Made by a program: the position numbers and the translations under genes. From NCBI GenBank assembly GCA_032358255.1, contig JAULBX010018858.1, positions 19,898 to 83,897 of the forward strand: a stretch of 64,000 nt of DNA, read 5' to 3'. Positions 1 to 12,619 of this stretch are shown in pieces. Source of the stretch: Heterotrichella gracilis. Lineage: Eukaryota > Sar > Xanthophyceae > Tribonematales > Xanthonemataceae. Numbering within the stretch: position 1 is the stretch's first letter; the number at the start of each line of letters is the position of its first letter. Under the pieces are notes generated by a model. That model had not been told where the DNA came from and did not search any database. It saw only the letters and a program-made list of their open reading frames with translations.

Positions 1-1782
1 GCACAGCTGGCGTTATGTCTGCCAATGCGCCAATAGCGGCTTTGAATGGGGTCCCAGTACTGGCCATACATCCGTACCCAACCACACCTAAAAAGCAGGG
101 AGCCACCCCTCAATATAATTGCTGCTGGCAATGCCCCAGCGAGCTGTGATCACGCTGACGCGCGGGGTGTGGGGTGATGATGGGCGCAAATGCACCTAAG
201 CCCTAGGAGAGGGATGTGACTGCATGCGCCTGTGAAAAACTGGGCCCTTGCGCCCCGCAATGCTGCCCAAAAAGCAGGCTTGTACTTGTTGCAATCCGAG
301 GGTTTTATGGGTTGTGTTGGATACCTTGCCCTGCCCTGGGATGACGGATACAGGAGCGCGTCTTGAGCCACTATTGCCGCCCGTACAGATAGGGAGTGGA
401 AGTCAGCAGGCCTCAGCACGATCGTCCCCACGCTCGCATCTGTCGCTTGGTTTGAAGCAGATCACACCGCACGTGGTGACACGAGGTAGACAGGCAGAGG
501 GGTCAGGCCCGGTTGGAAGACAGCGAGGCGTTGTGGGCAGAATGGGGGCGCAGGCTGAACTTTCACTAGCTATAGGCTGGCTCTCGTCAACAGCACGAGT
601 GCACTCTGCTGAGTTGAGTAACCACCATACCACGGGTTTACTTGCCTCGGCGGAATCTTTTGAAACAGTGTGCTGCAATTGCAGCGCCAGGACGAGACAG
701 GCACTCGAGTAACACCAAAATTCCTCCCCGTTTGGCATTCGTGACTTGCCTCTGCTTGCCCCAAAAAAGGCTGGTCCATTTCGTGTAAACCCTCAATAGA
801 ATACAGCAGCGTTGGCAAGCGCAACACGCAGCACGGAGAGCACCTGCCCCTGTTGCGACCAACACACTTGACGTTGCCAACGGGCTCAGCCCGAGGTTTG
901 GTGCCAGCGTGGTTGCTGCTCTGCAAGCTGTAGGCACACCCATCGCCCACCTGAGAGCGCTCCTGCAAAGGCATGGGCCCACGCAGGAAACCCACCAAGG
1001 CAAAGCCCGTCGAGGAAATGCCAAGTCACGATGGCGCTTCCGCACTGGAGCAATCGTCCGCTGGTGGGTGACAGTTGCAAGAATGCATGCATGCAAGCAT
1101 AGGAGCAGCTGGGCACACAGCTATGCTGAGAAGTCCACAGGTCGCGGCTGTAGTAGCGTCCGAAACTATTCAAAACCATATCCTTGCAACGTTGTATACG
1201 TGCATGCCTCGCGCCCTGGGTTATTGAGCACACAATGGCAGCCATGCGTGTGCATGCTGGGTGCATGTTTGATTGCCAGGAAACAAGATGTGTCTGCAAT
1301 GGAACGGGAAAGGACCTTTATTGGTTGCACCTCATCCAACGGGTTAGCCTCGATATTTAAAAAACGAAGTTGAGTATCTCCGTTTACCTTAGAGTCTAAG
1401 GTATTGCCGCTCCACTGCCTCCAGCGCTGGCGGCCAGGCACTTGCCCGAGACGCACACACAAGTGCACACAGTGCTTGCATGGTAGTCAGCTTATCAGGT
1501 TGATTTGGCAAGTGCAGTAGAGCTGTCTGGACATTGCCGGAGGTTGCACAGCGTGCACAGCATGAGGTCCTTGGCGCTGCAAGGTGCACCACCTTGTGCG
1601 GTGTCTGTGACAGGTAGAAGCACTCCAACCTTTGCTGGATGTTGAAATTACCATCCATTGTTGACAAGCAACAGCCCACAGCTTTTCACATCAGGGTCTT
1701 AGCCATGTGCATCTTGGGCCACCCCTCCCGATTGCCACCGAACAAACCCTAAACCCTAAACCCTCAACCCTACCCCGCGCAG
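1..1782. other. Spacer with no recognised gene
   Basis: No open frame here resembles a known family, and none continues convincingly into the XPC exon that follows. The last 40 bases carry a short CCCTAAA tract directly before the first assigned XPC exon. Upstream XPC exons could lie here but I could not identify them. Confidence 0.5.
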
Positions 1783-4700
1783 GCGTCGGAACCCTAGCCG
1801 AAGCGAGTGGCCGGGGGGTGGATGGGTTGCTGCAGCGCACAGGGCGGAGGGGCGGCGGCCGGCATGGCGCGCCATCGGGCCCGGGCTCCGCCACTGCCAT
1901 GCCATCAGCGGCATCATTGATTCCCGGGCTGGCGCCCCCGCCCCGGCAGCATGCTGAGCTGGCGGGCGCATGCGGCGCACCCGCACTGGCCAACATTGAT
2001 GCCGAAAGGGTGGCGCCAGGTGGCGTCGCGCCAGAGGACGAGGGTGATGGCGTGGAGGGCGGCAGTGATGCTGACGTGGCGTCTGATGGCAACATGGAAT
2101 GGGAGGTGGGTAGTAACACTGCTTGCAGGTGTCTGTGCATCCCTGTTTTGTTACATATTGCAGCCAATTGCCGCACCCTTTTCAAGTGATTTTCGAAACC
2201 TGTAAAAGGTTCCGGTTCCATTGTGCCTAACATGCCAGCACAGGACACACCCATTGCCACAGCCTTCGGTCCCATGGCATGTATTGAAATTGCATATGGT
2301 GAAATGGCATGTACCATGTGCAAGTGCCGTTGTTGGTAAGGGATTATATCATATCATCATGTATGCATGCAGGAGGAAGGAGAGGAGGAGGATGGGGCAG
2401 GGGAGGAATTGCAATCTACTGCCAGTGGTGCAGAGCTGTGGGTAACTTTTGAGCACGGGCAAGGTACTTCATTCACTTTACAATTCGCCCTGGGTATACT
2501 TCTCTGCCACCAAAATACTCAAATATGTAAACGCAGTTACACCATCATGGTTCTTTTGTGGAAATTTCTGAAGTCTACAGTACATGCCAGCCTCGTGGGA
2601 CAGGATGCATCCACCACGCTTTTAGGGTTTTAGGGTTCGGTGTCCCTACATCGTCCATGCTCTGCAGCCTTTGGCAAGGGTTTAGGGTTTCAGGGCTTAG
2701 CGTTAAGGTGCACCACAGTCAGCACATGGTGCACGCCCCGCAGGCTCTGGCGGGGGTTCAGGCGCCAGCACCACCCCTGGCCCCAAGAGAAGGGGGGTGA
2801 CTAGGCGCCAGCGGGAGCACGCCGCGCTGCTGCACCGCACCCACACGCTGTGCCTGGTGGCCCGGGGGAAGGCGCTGGATGCGGCTGCCGATGGGGAGCA
2901 GCTGCAGGTGAGGGCAACGGGGGGGTCTCAGCTGTATTGCCAGGGGGACTAGAATAGTCCTATTCTAGTCCCCCTGGTATTGCGGTCTTGGTTGGGTCAT
3001 CTGGCACCGCCTGGGGTATGTCATATGTGGTGTGTGGCAATGGGTGGGTGGGTGGTGGCGACACAGGGTACCGGTGCTGTTCTGCAATGCTGTAGTACTG
3101 TATTTACCCGATGACAACGCATTTTATTGTATAATTTGGAAGAAACATTTGCAATTAATATACTACAGAGCATGCTGCATCAAACTCCCCACCTAATGAC
3201 ACCTGCACCTTTTGCGGCAGGCAGTGGTACTGTCCCTGATGGAAGACAAATTGCTGCCAAATGTGCACCCCCAGCAGGGGGTCACCCCCGAGGACATTGC
3301 GCCCCTGGTGCAATGGTTCCATTCCTCCTTCACAGTCACCCCCCCTCGCGATGCCCCCCTTGAAGGGGAGGAGGACAGGGCCCTGCTGGGCATGGGGGGG
3401 GTGGTGGAAATGCTGTCAAATGTGGCCATCTCGCGCAAGGGCACCGCGGAGCAGGTGGCCGCTGTATTTGCGGCCCTGGCTCGGGCGCATGGCCTTGTTG
3501 CTAGGTTTGTCAGGTGAGGGACAAACCTAAAACCCCAGGCAAGGGAGGTAAATTACCTCAGGGAATCTGCACATCGGCTGGCGAGATGGGTCCTGCCATG
3601 CACCGTACCTGTTCCTGCAATGAGCAGGGATTGCTCTCAATGTCGTGGAGAGAAGGGGGGGCGCGGCAGCACACCTACCGCTGAATTGCCTATGACAGCG
3701 CTCGAGCTCCACTATGCGTAATACATCCCCGTTGGCCATCATGTCTTTGTCTGCCCTGTACTGTCAATTATCCGCATGCCTCATTCCTCCTACTCCTATG
3801 CCTTCCAGTCCGATTTTTTTGTTTTTCCTGCAGCTCCCTGGACCCCATGCCGCTCAACCCTAGCACAAAACCCCAGTCAGGGCTGCGGGCCGCCAGGAGC
3901 ATGGCCAGCATCAAATCCCAGCTGAAATCCGCGAAGTCCCAGGGGAGTGCCCCTGAGCAGACCCCCAGCAGCAACCCCAAGGGGAGGAAGAGGAAAAGTT
4001 CGGAGGGTGAGGGAGCAGCTAAGCAGGCAGCTGTGCGGAAAGGGAGAGGCAAGGGGGGCAAGGGTGGGGTTGAACGGGAGGAGAAGGCAGGTGCCAAGGG
4101 GGTAAAGCGCAAAAGCGATGGTGGGGAAGGCAAGGAGACGGGTGGCGCCACCAATGAACCGGACCCGCAACCTCAACGGTAGGGTTGCAACTAGGGTCAT
4201 GGCCATGGTTGGCTTCCCGTTTGTGCATGTTGCTCACCATGTCCCCTGCTGCGTGCCACATTGCCACCTCTCCAGAAGCTGCTAGAATCCCTGAAATGTC
4301 TTTGGCGCCCCTGCAGCCATCCATTGCTAGGTCTGATGTGTGCGAGTGCATCGACAGTATGTCTCGTCTGATTGTGTTATGTCTTCTTCCCCACAGAGTG
4401 CGCAAGGGGGATGCTGAGTTTGAGCAGCAGCTGGCGATGGCCATGATGGCAACAGCTGCAGGTGGGTACCTCTCCTGTGTGCATGATGCTGTTGCACAAC
4501 CCTGGTTGATGAGCTGCGTTTCATGCATTGGATGTTTCCTGCATGCGCGTGCTCCCATCGCTCTTGATCCAATGGGGAATGCAGAGCGACACGTGGGTTC
4601 TTTCTGTACACACCGTCTCAGGCGCCTGCGGGTTGATGTAACCCTAATGCACACACTGGCACCGCAACCCTAAACCCTGAACTCTGAAAAAGCCCAGGAG

Positions 4701-7700
4701 CAGTTTTGGAGTTGCACCCTGGCATGTGGGTCCAGATCTTGGGCTGCAAGCAACATAGCACCACATGGATGAAACACGGGCACGTGGCTTTGTGTGTGCA
4801 GGGACAGGGGGCGCCTCCGGCGGCGCCCCGCCACCCACCCCCATCCCCACCTCCGCCACCGGGAGGGCGAGGGGTGCTGCGGTGAGCTTGGTGCGGCAGC
4901 GCATGGATCGACCCGCAGCAGGTGGGTGCATTACGAGTATAGGGGCAGGCGCATTGGATGTTCAGCGGACAGATGTTTCTACGAGTGTTAACCTCTTTAC
5001 CCCTGCACGGAGTGTGGTTTGATGAAGCTCCAGTAATCTGGGTCATGGGATCGTGTGATTCATATAGAAAAAGAGGCGCATATTGAATTGGATTCATGAT
5101 GCTGCCATGTAGTTAGGTGGATCATGACATCATGTGGTCGTGCTTGCCAAGTGGTCATGTAGTCATGTTATCATGTAAACCATCTGATCATGTGGTAGCT
5201 CGTCCACTGCAGGAGGTGTGGCGTGGTCCAAGCAGCTTGAGCAGAGCGGTGCAGGGTGCCACTGGGCCGAGGTGTGGTGCGGCAGCGCCGAGGTGGGGCG
5301 ATGGGTGCACGCAGACCCTGTGCTGGGGTGGGTGGATGCGGCGCGGGCTGTGGAGGGTGTCAGGGGGGGCGTGAGCTATGTGGTGGCATTCAACGGGGGG
5401 GCGGTGAAGGACGTCACTGCAAGGTGGGTTTCCACCCATATGTAGCCCATGTGCAAGCCATGTCAATTGCGAGGTAGCTTTCATGGGGACAGCAATGGCA
5501 AACCGGCTTGATTGTGCACCCACGTTGTGAACCCCATGGGAAACTCTATGAAAAAAACCATCAGCCTAGCCACAGCTGGGGTGTGACATTAAATATGCGA
5601 AGTCATCATTGCTTTTGTGTTGGATGGCGTTGTCGGATATGAGTTACAAACAAGGTATCAAGTCAAAATGCCTGATGCTCCTTTCTTTTCCAGGTATGCG
5701 CACAGCTTCCTTGCAGCTGAGAAGCTGCGCGACTCCCAGTGGTGGGACCAAACCCTAGCAGGGTTCATAATCCCGGAGCAAATGGCCTTCCATCCCCAGG
5801 AGCAGCGGGCAGGCCCCACCACCCCTGGAGCACCAAACCCAATTACAAACCCTACAGCAGCCAGTCAGGGTCCCAGCCGGCAGCAAGTCCCTGCCGCAAC
5901 CCCAAAGTCTACAACATCCCCGTCGCCAGCCCAAACCCCATCCCTGGGAGCTACTCACACGCCATCCTTAAGGGGAGGAAATTCTTCTCACAAGCATGCA
6001 GCTGCAAGGGAGGATGCGGAATTAGAGCAGAGGGTGCTTGCTGAGCGCAGGGGTTTGCCCACCACCATTGAGGGGTTCAAAAGCCACCCTCTGTACATTT
6101 TGGAGCGCCACATTGGGCGGTATGAGGCCATGAAGCCAGGGGCGAAAAAAGCGGGCCTGCACAGGTGAGCATTGCACATGCCAATCCCAAGCGCTTTGCC
6201 TACAATCTTATCACTCAATATGAAGAAATTTTGCTGCTAGGTTTGCTGGAGGTTTCCTGCACAGCGTCTGCATTAGGTTACTTGCTTGGGCTGGGCCAAA
6301 GTGCACAGGCGGTATGTCGAGCGCAAAATCTTCAAGGTGCAATGTGTATGACTTTGTGTCCTAATACGGAACAAAAGCGTGGAATTTTGGTGGTTTTGTG
6401 GCAGGGGCGAGGGTTACTACCTGCGCGCGGATGTTGCTGAGCTGCACACCGCCTCCCGCTGGCTCAAGGAGGGGAGGGAGGTGGTGGAGGGGCAGGTGGC
6501 CACACCAGCAAAGGAGGTGGCGCAGAGGGGCCAGAAGCAAAAGGGGGGGAAGTCACCGGCGGCTGCCGAGAAGGTGAGAGAGGATGAATTTAAACCCGTA
6601 GTGGTAGATGCAGGAGGACATCAAGGAGTGGGTCAGGGTACTTGGAGATCCTTGATATTTGAGTGTGGTTTCATTTCTAGGCTTCACTTTCTTGTCTTTC
6701 TTGCAGATAAGGCGCCAGTTGCCCTTGCATGCCTCCCCGGGTTTGTCAATTGCACTTCATGGAAGTTGCTTTTGATGTTAGGGACAAGTCCAGGCTGTCA
6801 TTATTGCTATTATCTAGCTGTTACGTAAATCTATGTGCGGCTGGTTACAATCGTGGATGACACGTGGCACGTGGCTGATTTGCGCGCACCCTGCCCCAGG
6901 TGGAAAAGGCAGCAATCGATGAGGAAGAGGAGGAGGGTTCTGGTCCCATCACCAAGCTGTATGGGGAGTGGCAGACGCAGCCCTGGGTGGCACCCGTTGC
7001 CAAGGGGGGCATTGTACCCAAAAACGACAGGGGGAACGTGTTTGCACCCCCTATGGCCGCCTCAGTGCCGGTTGGAACAGTGCACCTGCAGATGCCCCGC
7101 CTGGGTGTGGTGTGCAAGCAGGTAGGATACACATGGGTCTGGAGGGTTTTTCAGGAAGGGTTGTTGCTTGGCAGTCTGGATTCGACATCCTCTGGGGTTG
7201 TGTCGCATACACACACGCAGTGTTGTGAGGTACATCGCATCATTGGTCCACCGTTGATTTTTTTCTCCCTTCTGTTACTTAATGTTGTTGTTAATTACCG
7301 GATGTTTACATGGGGGGAACTTCTTTGTAAATCCCAGAGAGCGTGAACATTCATGCACACGGCGTGTTCCAACCCTTGCTTGCTCCTTTGCCCCACTGAG
7401 AGCGCCATTCCTCCCATTGAGAGCTATACTTCTGTCCTGTTGCAGCTGGGCATCGACTACGCAGTTGCGGTGGTTGGTTTTGAGATTCAAGGGGGGCGCA
7501 ACACACCCATGATGGACGGGGTGGTCATTTGCGAGGAGCACCAGCAGCAGGTGGGGATTAGGGTTAAGGGTTAGGGTTTAGGGTCAGTGTGGTGGAGAGG
7601 ATAAATCCACCAGACGGCAACAAGAAATGAAGTGCCCTGATGTAGATCAACACCTGTTTTACTGCTTTTTAAAACAAACCTATTACCTGTACCGGCATTA

Positions 7701-8053
7701 TAGATTTCCCCCTACCGCAGGTGTTGGATGCATATTTGAAAGAGGAGGCTGCAAGGGAGGCGAGGATTATGCAGAAGAAGGCCGAAGCAGCCGACGCATT
7801 CTGGCGCCAGCTGCTGCGGGCTGTGTGGACCCGCATGCGCCTGGAGGGGGCCTATGGGGAGGAGCAAGAAGGGGGCGGAAACGGAGAGGGCAGGGGTGGC
7901 TTGCCAGTGGGAGCGCGCAAGGGGAGTGGCGCCATCAGGATAGACATGGAGGAGGAGGAGGAGGAGGGTGAAGGGGAGGGTGAAGGGGCGCAGGATGATG
8001 GGGGTGGGGGGGATGGCTTTGGGGGCATGCCGCTGGATATGGAGGAGTTTTGA
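1783..8053 (+). CDS. XPC: XPC/RAD4 DNA damage recognition protein (multi-exon)
   Basis: Nucleotide-excision-repair damage sensor that opens DNA at helix-distorting lesions in the nucleus. Assigned exons: 1783-2105, 2373-2441, 2744-2907, 3221-3513, 3834-4178, 4397-4461, 4802-4921, 5213-5423, 5694-6164, 6405-6573, 6900-7121, 7446-7550, 7721-8053 (stop TGA). From 2744 onward every junction keeps phase. The N-terminus is acidic and low in complexity. The Rad4 transglutaminase-like fold follows (LHRTHTLCLVARG, ALARAHGLVARFV, HWAEVWCG, GGVSYVVAFNGG, KDVTAR), interrupted by a Lys-rich segment (3834-4178). Then come the beta-hairpin domains: GFKSHPLYILERHIGRYE (BHD1), YYLRADVAELHTASRWLKEG (BHD2), LYGEWQTQPW, VPKNDRGNVF and DYAVAVVGFEIQGG (BHD3). 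The C-terminal tail is acidic. The length of about 950 residues fits the family. The true start and the join between 2441 and 2744 are unresolved: phase does not match there, so a small exon is probably missed. A TGTAA motif typical of algal polyadenylation lies near 8502. Confidence 0.93.
2940..2977. repeat. Near-perfect short palindrome in an XPC intron
   Basis: Two perfectly complementary 18-bp arms (CCAGGGGGACTAGAATAG and its reverse complement) are separated by the two bases TC. It lies in the intron between the exons ending at 2907 and starting at 3221. No coding role is visible. Confidence 0.85.
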
Positions 8054-9790
8054 GCTACAGCATATGTATATTGCGGATATCGGATATCTGCTGGGTTTAG
8101 GCACTGGCCAGTGGCCCGTACCTGTAGTGTCGCACTTGTCTAATTGGAGCGTAGGGTCCGCCGAACGCTTCGCCAGTCAACAGGCTGCCTTAAAGTACTA
8201 TCTATAGGTCTATGCAGAGCTCTCAGAGGTTTATACATTAAGCTAGCTTGCAGGGCTCCTGGTTTGACTTTTGTGACATTTTCCCACAGCCGCTATTGTA
8301 TTCTTAGTCTGTTCATTGCCGCTTTCTACGCATTAATTCGTCCAATGTGGCGAACCCATACCAACCTGGTACCTGGTCACGCACACCATGGCTGTCACAG
8401 TGCCGTGGCAGCCGCCACCTTCCCATGAACATGATCTGCCCATCCCCCGACCCCGTTGGGGATGGTGTGCGGTCCGCATGACACATGACATCGCATTTGT
8501 ATGTAATGCAAAAACCTATCAGAAAGAAAGGCAACAGGCAAGTTGCATGCTCATTTGGCTTTAAGGTAAGTAACCAATGTCATAAATTTGTGGTACTACT
8601 GTTGCAGTCAGTGGTCCCACCCTGAGGAACAGAATTGATAACCCAAAGCACTGGGCCATTGGCAAGCAGCATTGCATACCTGGTGCACGCAACAGTGTAT
8701 AGATGCAACTGGATAGTATCATGTAGATGTTCACCAAAAATATGTGCACTGGCGTACATACAAGCCTAATAGAATAGGTAATGACGGACCTGTGTACGGT
8801 GCAGCCCAGCCTGGATACAAGTACGCAGTTTTGTCCAAACCATGCAGCAAATTGAAAACTTGTGCTACTTTCTGCGAGTACATGCATGTATAAAAGGGAT
8901 TTTAATTAATGCGCAATTGGCATTGCAGCCTGCAGAAGGTCAAGCGCATGATGCGCCCGCCTGCCTCCTGCTGCGTTGGTGGCAGGCAGGCATGCGCATT
9001 GATGCAACAGCATCACCCAGTTATCACTACAATGCTGTCAGCAAGTAACATGCTCAACCAGTGGGTATGCCGACGTGACGTGAAAACCTTTGCAGCAGTC
9101 ACCCATTGCCTGTACCACATGAGACCCCGCATCACAGCGACAGCACCAGCCAACTGCATGCCCTGTCGATGCAATGCAAAGAAAAAAGCCAACGCCAATC
9201 CCAACAAAAACAACACAAATGGTGACTGGACATCACCAAACCTCTCACACTCACGCGGGAATGGGTGGAGACATGCACACCACTGCCATGCAGCGCCCCG
9301 CACGCTCCCCCTCAATGCATTGTCATGAATAAGTGTTATTACCGTCCTGCACTACTCCAGGCAGTGCCCCTCCATGCACATCCCCTCCCAGCTCTCAGCA
9401 TACCCGGTATGCCCTGCAGCGCTAACCCCCTTTCAGTGCACCTGCTTGCGCGCATGAGCCCTTCAGTGTACCTTCCCCCCAGCGGCTGCATGCTGCACCT
9501 GCCCACAGCGCATATTCTGCGCCAGCAGTAGGGTGCAGCTACGCAAAGTAACAGGACCCACTCCACCATCCCACTCCCCTCAGTGCATGCCCGATACAGC
9601 GGTTGCGTGTATGCCCCAAAGCAGGCCCTGTCGCGGCTGCACGCCCTGCCCTGCCTCAGTGGCCCATGCTGGACCCGCCCTTGGTACACCTGGCAGCAGC
9701 TGGGCGCACAACCCCCCTTCACTGCATGCCCTGCTGTGGTAGGCTGGTCCTGCCTCACCACAAGCCCTGCCTCAGTGGCTCACCCCCCCG
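8054..9790. other. Intergenic region between convergent XPC and BAH-PHD genes
   Basis: It lies between two convergent 3' ends, so it should hold both 3' UTRs. No coding frame was recognised. From about 9350 the plus strand has repeated CAGTGCATGCCC-like phrases; the pair nearest 9720 copies the end of the neighbouring coding sequence (see separate entry). Confidence 0.5.
9718..9761 (-). repeat. Copy of the final coding segment of the BAH-PHD gene
   Basis: The stretch resembles 9790-9836, which encodes the last residues and stop codon of the BAH-PHD protein. It shares TGCATGCCCTGC and GTGGTAGGCTGGTCCTG and is offset by about 72 bp. It lies just downstream of the stop codon on the minus strand, so it is a partial tandem duplication of the gene end. 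Confidence 0.7.
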
Positions 9791-11624
9791 TCAGTGCATG
9801 CCCTGCAGTGGTAGGCTGGTCCTGCTCTCCTCCAGGCGCGGCCGCTTGGAGTTGTGCAGCAGCGCGGTGCAGTCGGGGCAGCAGAACGCGTCCATGTGCT
9901 CCACGTCGTGCTGGCTGTAGCCGATGCACTTGGGGTGGTACCTGAGAGGAGAGGGGGTTACATGCTGAGGAGCGGAAGAGGAGAGTTTAGGGTTTGCAGT
10001 TTAGGGTTTAGGACATGAGGAGGCGAGGAGGGGAGCTGTCCATTCTCAAGGTTGGCTTTGCACTTGCAAGTGGCATTGCAGCAAAGCATAGCACATGGGC
10101 TTAACCAAGGGCCAGCCAATGGGGGCTTGAATGGCCAGCTATGCATGGGCCAGGTAGAATGCGCGTCAACGTTTGACAGGGTTCTGTGTGCATGACGCAA
10201 GGAAGATGTGCATAGGGTACTATATTCACAAGGTCCTTTATGCGCTCTGAAGGGTTTCAAGCGTGCATAGAGTTGGCCTGTGGGCACGCACCACTCCTCG
10301 CACTGCTCGCACATGACCATGAACAGATCGGGGTTGTAGGGCATCTCACACACGCAGTACCTGCACACGCACACGGGGACAATCAAGGGGGCATCCAGCT
10401 TGGGGTTGGCATTGTGCAGAGCTGTAAGCAGGACGACACATCATGCAAAACAAGTCAGCAACTGTCGCAAAGGGGTGACAAGGGAGCGTTTACTGCTACT
10501 CCCGAGGGATGGAAGGTATATACACGGTAAAACACATGAAATAGAATATAACGTGAATGCTGAAGAAGTATTGTCAACAACAATACATGTCCACTTACAC
10601 AGGCACCCGGTCTGGCTGGAACTCCTTGGTTGAGGGCTGCGGGGGGAAGAGGGAGGAGGTCAGAGCCAGGGAGATACAAGCATGACACGGAGTGGGGGCA
10701 GGCCATGCGCAGTGGGTGGTCACGTGCAGCCATGTGAGCAGGGGGACCGCATGCATTGGGAGTGGGAAGTCACGCGCCATCACATGCAAGCGGATGCCAT
10801 GGCCATCCACCAGCATGTGCGCGTATGCAAGGCACACATGCGGCCCATGCGTGGCTCCGCCGTGTGGCGCAGCAATAAAGCCCACATGCACAGTATTGTG
10901 GCCGGAGGAAATAGCCACGTGGCACCAGCGGACATGTGGCTGCCAAGGACGTATGTGTCAGACATGTAGTAAGCTCCTCCGCCCACACCCCACCCACCCA
11001 CCTTGTACGTGAAGCGCGAGAAGTAGTCGATCTCTGCCACCTTGTTTAGTTGCTGCAGCATGAGGAGACCATCGTTGTGAGGGGTTCCACTGAGGCCACA
11101 TGGTGTATGCGCCAATGCTTGATCTAAGCTCACCTAGCCGGGCAACTTGTATATGGCCCAATGCGTGCAGAGGCATTGCATGCAGCAACATTCCCGTGGG
11201 TACCGGAGCAAGGGAAGTGTCCTTGACCCTCAAGGATCCAATCCCAACATGCACCTCCCCTCCCCATGCCCACCACCATCACCTCAACCCCTCACCTGGT
11301 AGACCTTGAGATTGTGCACGCGGCACTTCCCGTCTATGGTCCCAGCGTGACACCAGTCCATGTGGTCGCTCTTGAACAGCTCCTTATCGCCGTGGAATTG
11401 CTGCACGCACAGAGGGGGTTTAACCCACAGGGCACGCATCGGGCCCTGCAACTGAACCCAGCAACACAAGACCACACAGGATCACACAGGGGCGCACAGG
11501 AACAGATATACCGCCCCAGGAACATGGGGTCAATGTGGTTCCGCACCATTGAGTACAAGAGGATCACACCGCGAACGAGGTCACAGGCGTGCAGATGTGC
11601 ACTACCATGCAAGCACGTGCACGT

Positions 11625-11658
<34 letters not shown>

Positions 11659-12619
11659 CGTATGAAGAACCTATGAGGAAAGACAATACTTACTACACTT
11701 GGCACAAGACAAGCCTGCCCACCTCCCACCCACCCACACCTCGCCCCTGCCCCACACACCCACACACACCTTTCGCCCCCCTGCTGCCTCCTCCGGTCGG
11801 TAGTACCATGACACCAGCACCTGTGTGGCGCCCCCTGCCGCAGCAACTATTTCGCGCACACGCCCAATCTGCGCAAGGGGGTGTTGCACTTTCAGCGGCG
11901 TAGGCCAGGTACTGTAAGCAATGCATGCATATGCAGCGCGCTACACTGCATGACTGTAACTGCAACCCGTATACTGCCAACTGCGCAAGCCAGTACTCTG
12001 AAACAACACAAACAACCGCTTTGGACACTGTCAAATAGCAAGGATTGGTGCCGTGTGATGCAAGGCTGACCCCGTAACTGACTGAATTGCTGGACTGCAT
12101 ATAAGTTGTATAAGAAATAATGTACTGCACGACAGTCAATGGTGCATGGGTAGTTACTTACATATGGCTGTTCAGAGTTCTCCCCTCGCACAAGCACACA
12201 GTCGTTCACTGCACAACACACGCATGCAGGTCCAGGTCAGCACACAAAAAGTAGTCCAGGCCAGCGCACATATAGGTGAGGGGGGTTCGGAGGGACAGGC
12301 TGCAATGGTGACTGCCAACAGCTGCAACCCCCACAGGCATTGCACCAAGCTGTTTGCAGTGCCTAGGCAGCATACAAGGCGCCAAGGTTTGGGCATGTTG
12401 CACAGCTGTTGTCACACGTGTGATCTGGGGAACGGCAGTGTCCAAAAGACACAGCCCGGGTGGGTGGGATGGGGTGTGTGGATGGGGGGCGTACAGTTGG
12501 TACAGAGTCAAGGGGTGGGGGTGCTATCGCGGAAGGTGGGTGGGGTGCTTACAGTTGTATTCCGTTGGCCCTAAGAAGAAGCTCTGCAGATTGGTACCCT
12601 TCACTCCCCCCTGGGTCAT
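9791..12619 (-). CDS. BAH-PHD chromatin reader, EBS/SHL-like
   Basis: Nuclear histone reader of the plant EARLY BOLTING IN SHORT DAYS / SHORT LIFE type. In plants these proteins bind H3K27me3 through BAH and H3K4me2/3 through PHD. Exons (minus strand): 12619-12553, 12208-12162, 11868-11770, 11400-11296, 11052-11002, 10636-10599, 10360-10292, 9941-9791. All phases agree and give about 208 residues, close to plant EBS/SHL (about 230). BAH pieces seen: [78 protein letters not shown]. The PHD finger has complete C4HC3 ligands: [29 protein letters not shown]. The start at 12619 gives an N-terminus ([10 protein letters not shown]) like that of EBS; an in-frame ATG at 12793 is an alternative. One intron holds a CA dinucleotide run. 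The short tail after PHD is basic. Confidence 0.92.
11626..11656. repeat. (CA)n microsatellite
   Basis: An uninterrupted run of CA dinucleotides of about 31 bp, in the intron between the third and fourth exons of the BAH-PHD gene. Confidence 0.95.

Noticed and set aside
1691-2323. 210-codon open frame on the minus strand
   Set aside because: It is the antisense shadow of the XPC N-terminal exons and is Pro/Ala-rich for compositional reasons.
6250-6345. Possible extra XPC exon reading RRYVERKIFK
   Set aside because: Joining 6164 directly to 6405 keeps phase and gives GLHRGEGYYLRADVAEL, matching the XPC family; the extra piece has no counterpart there.
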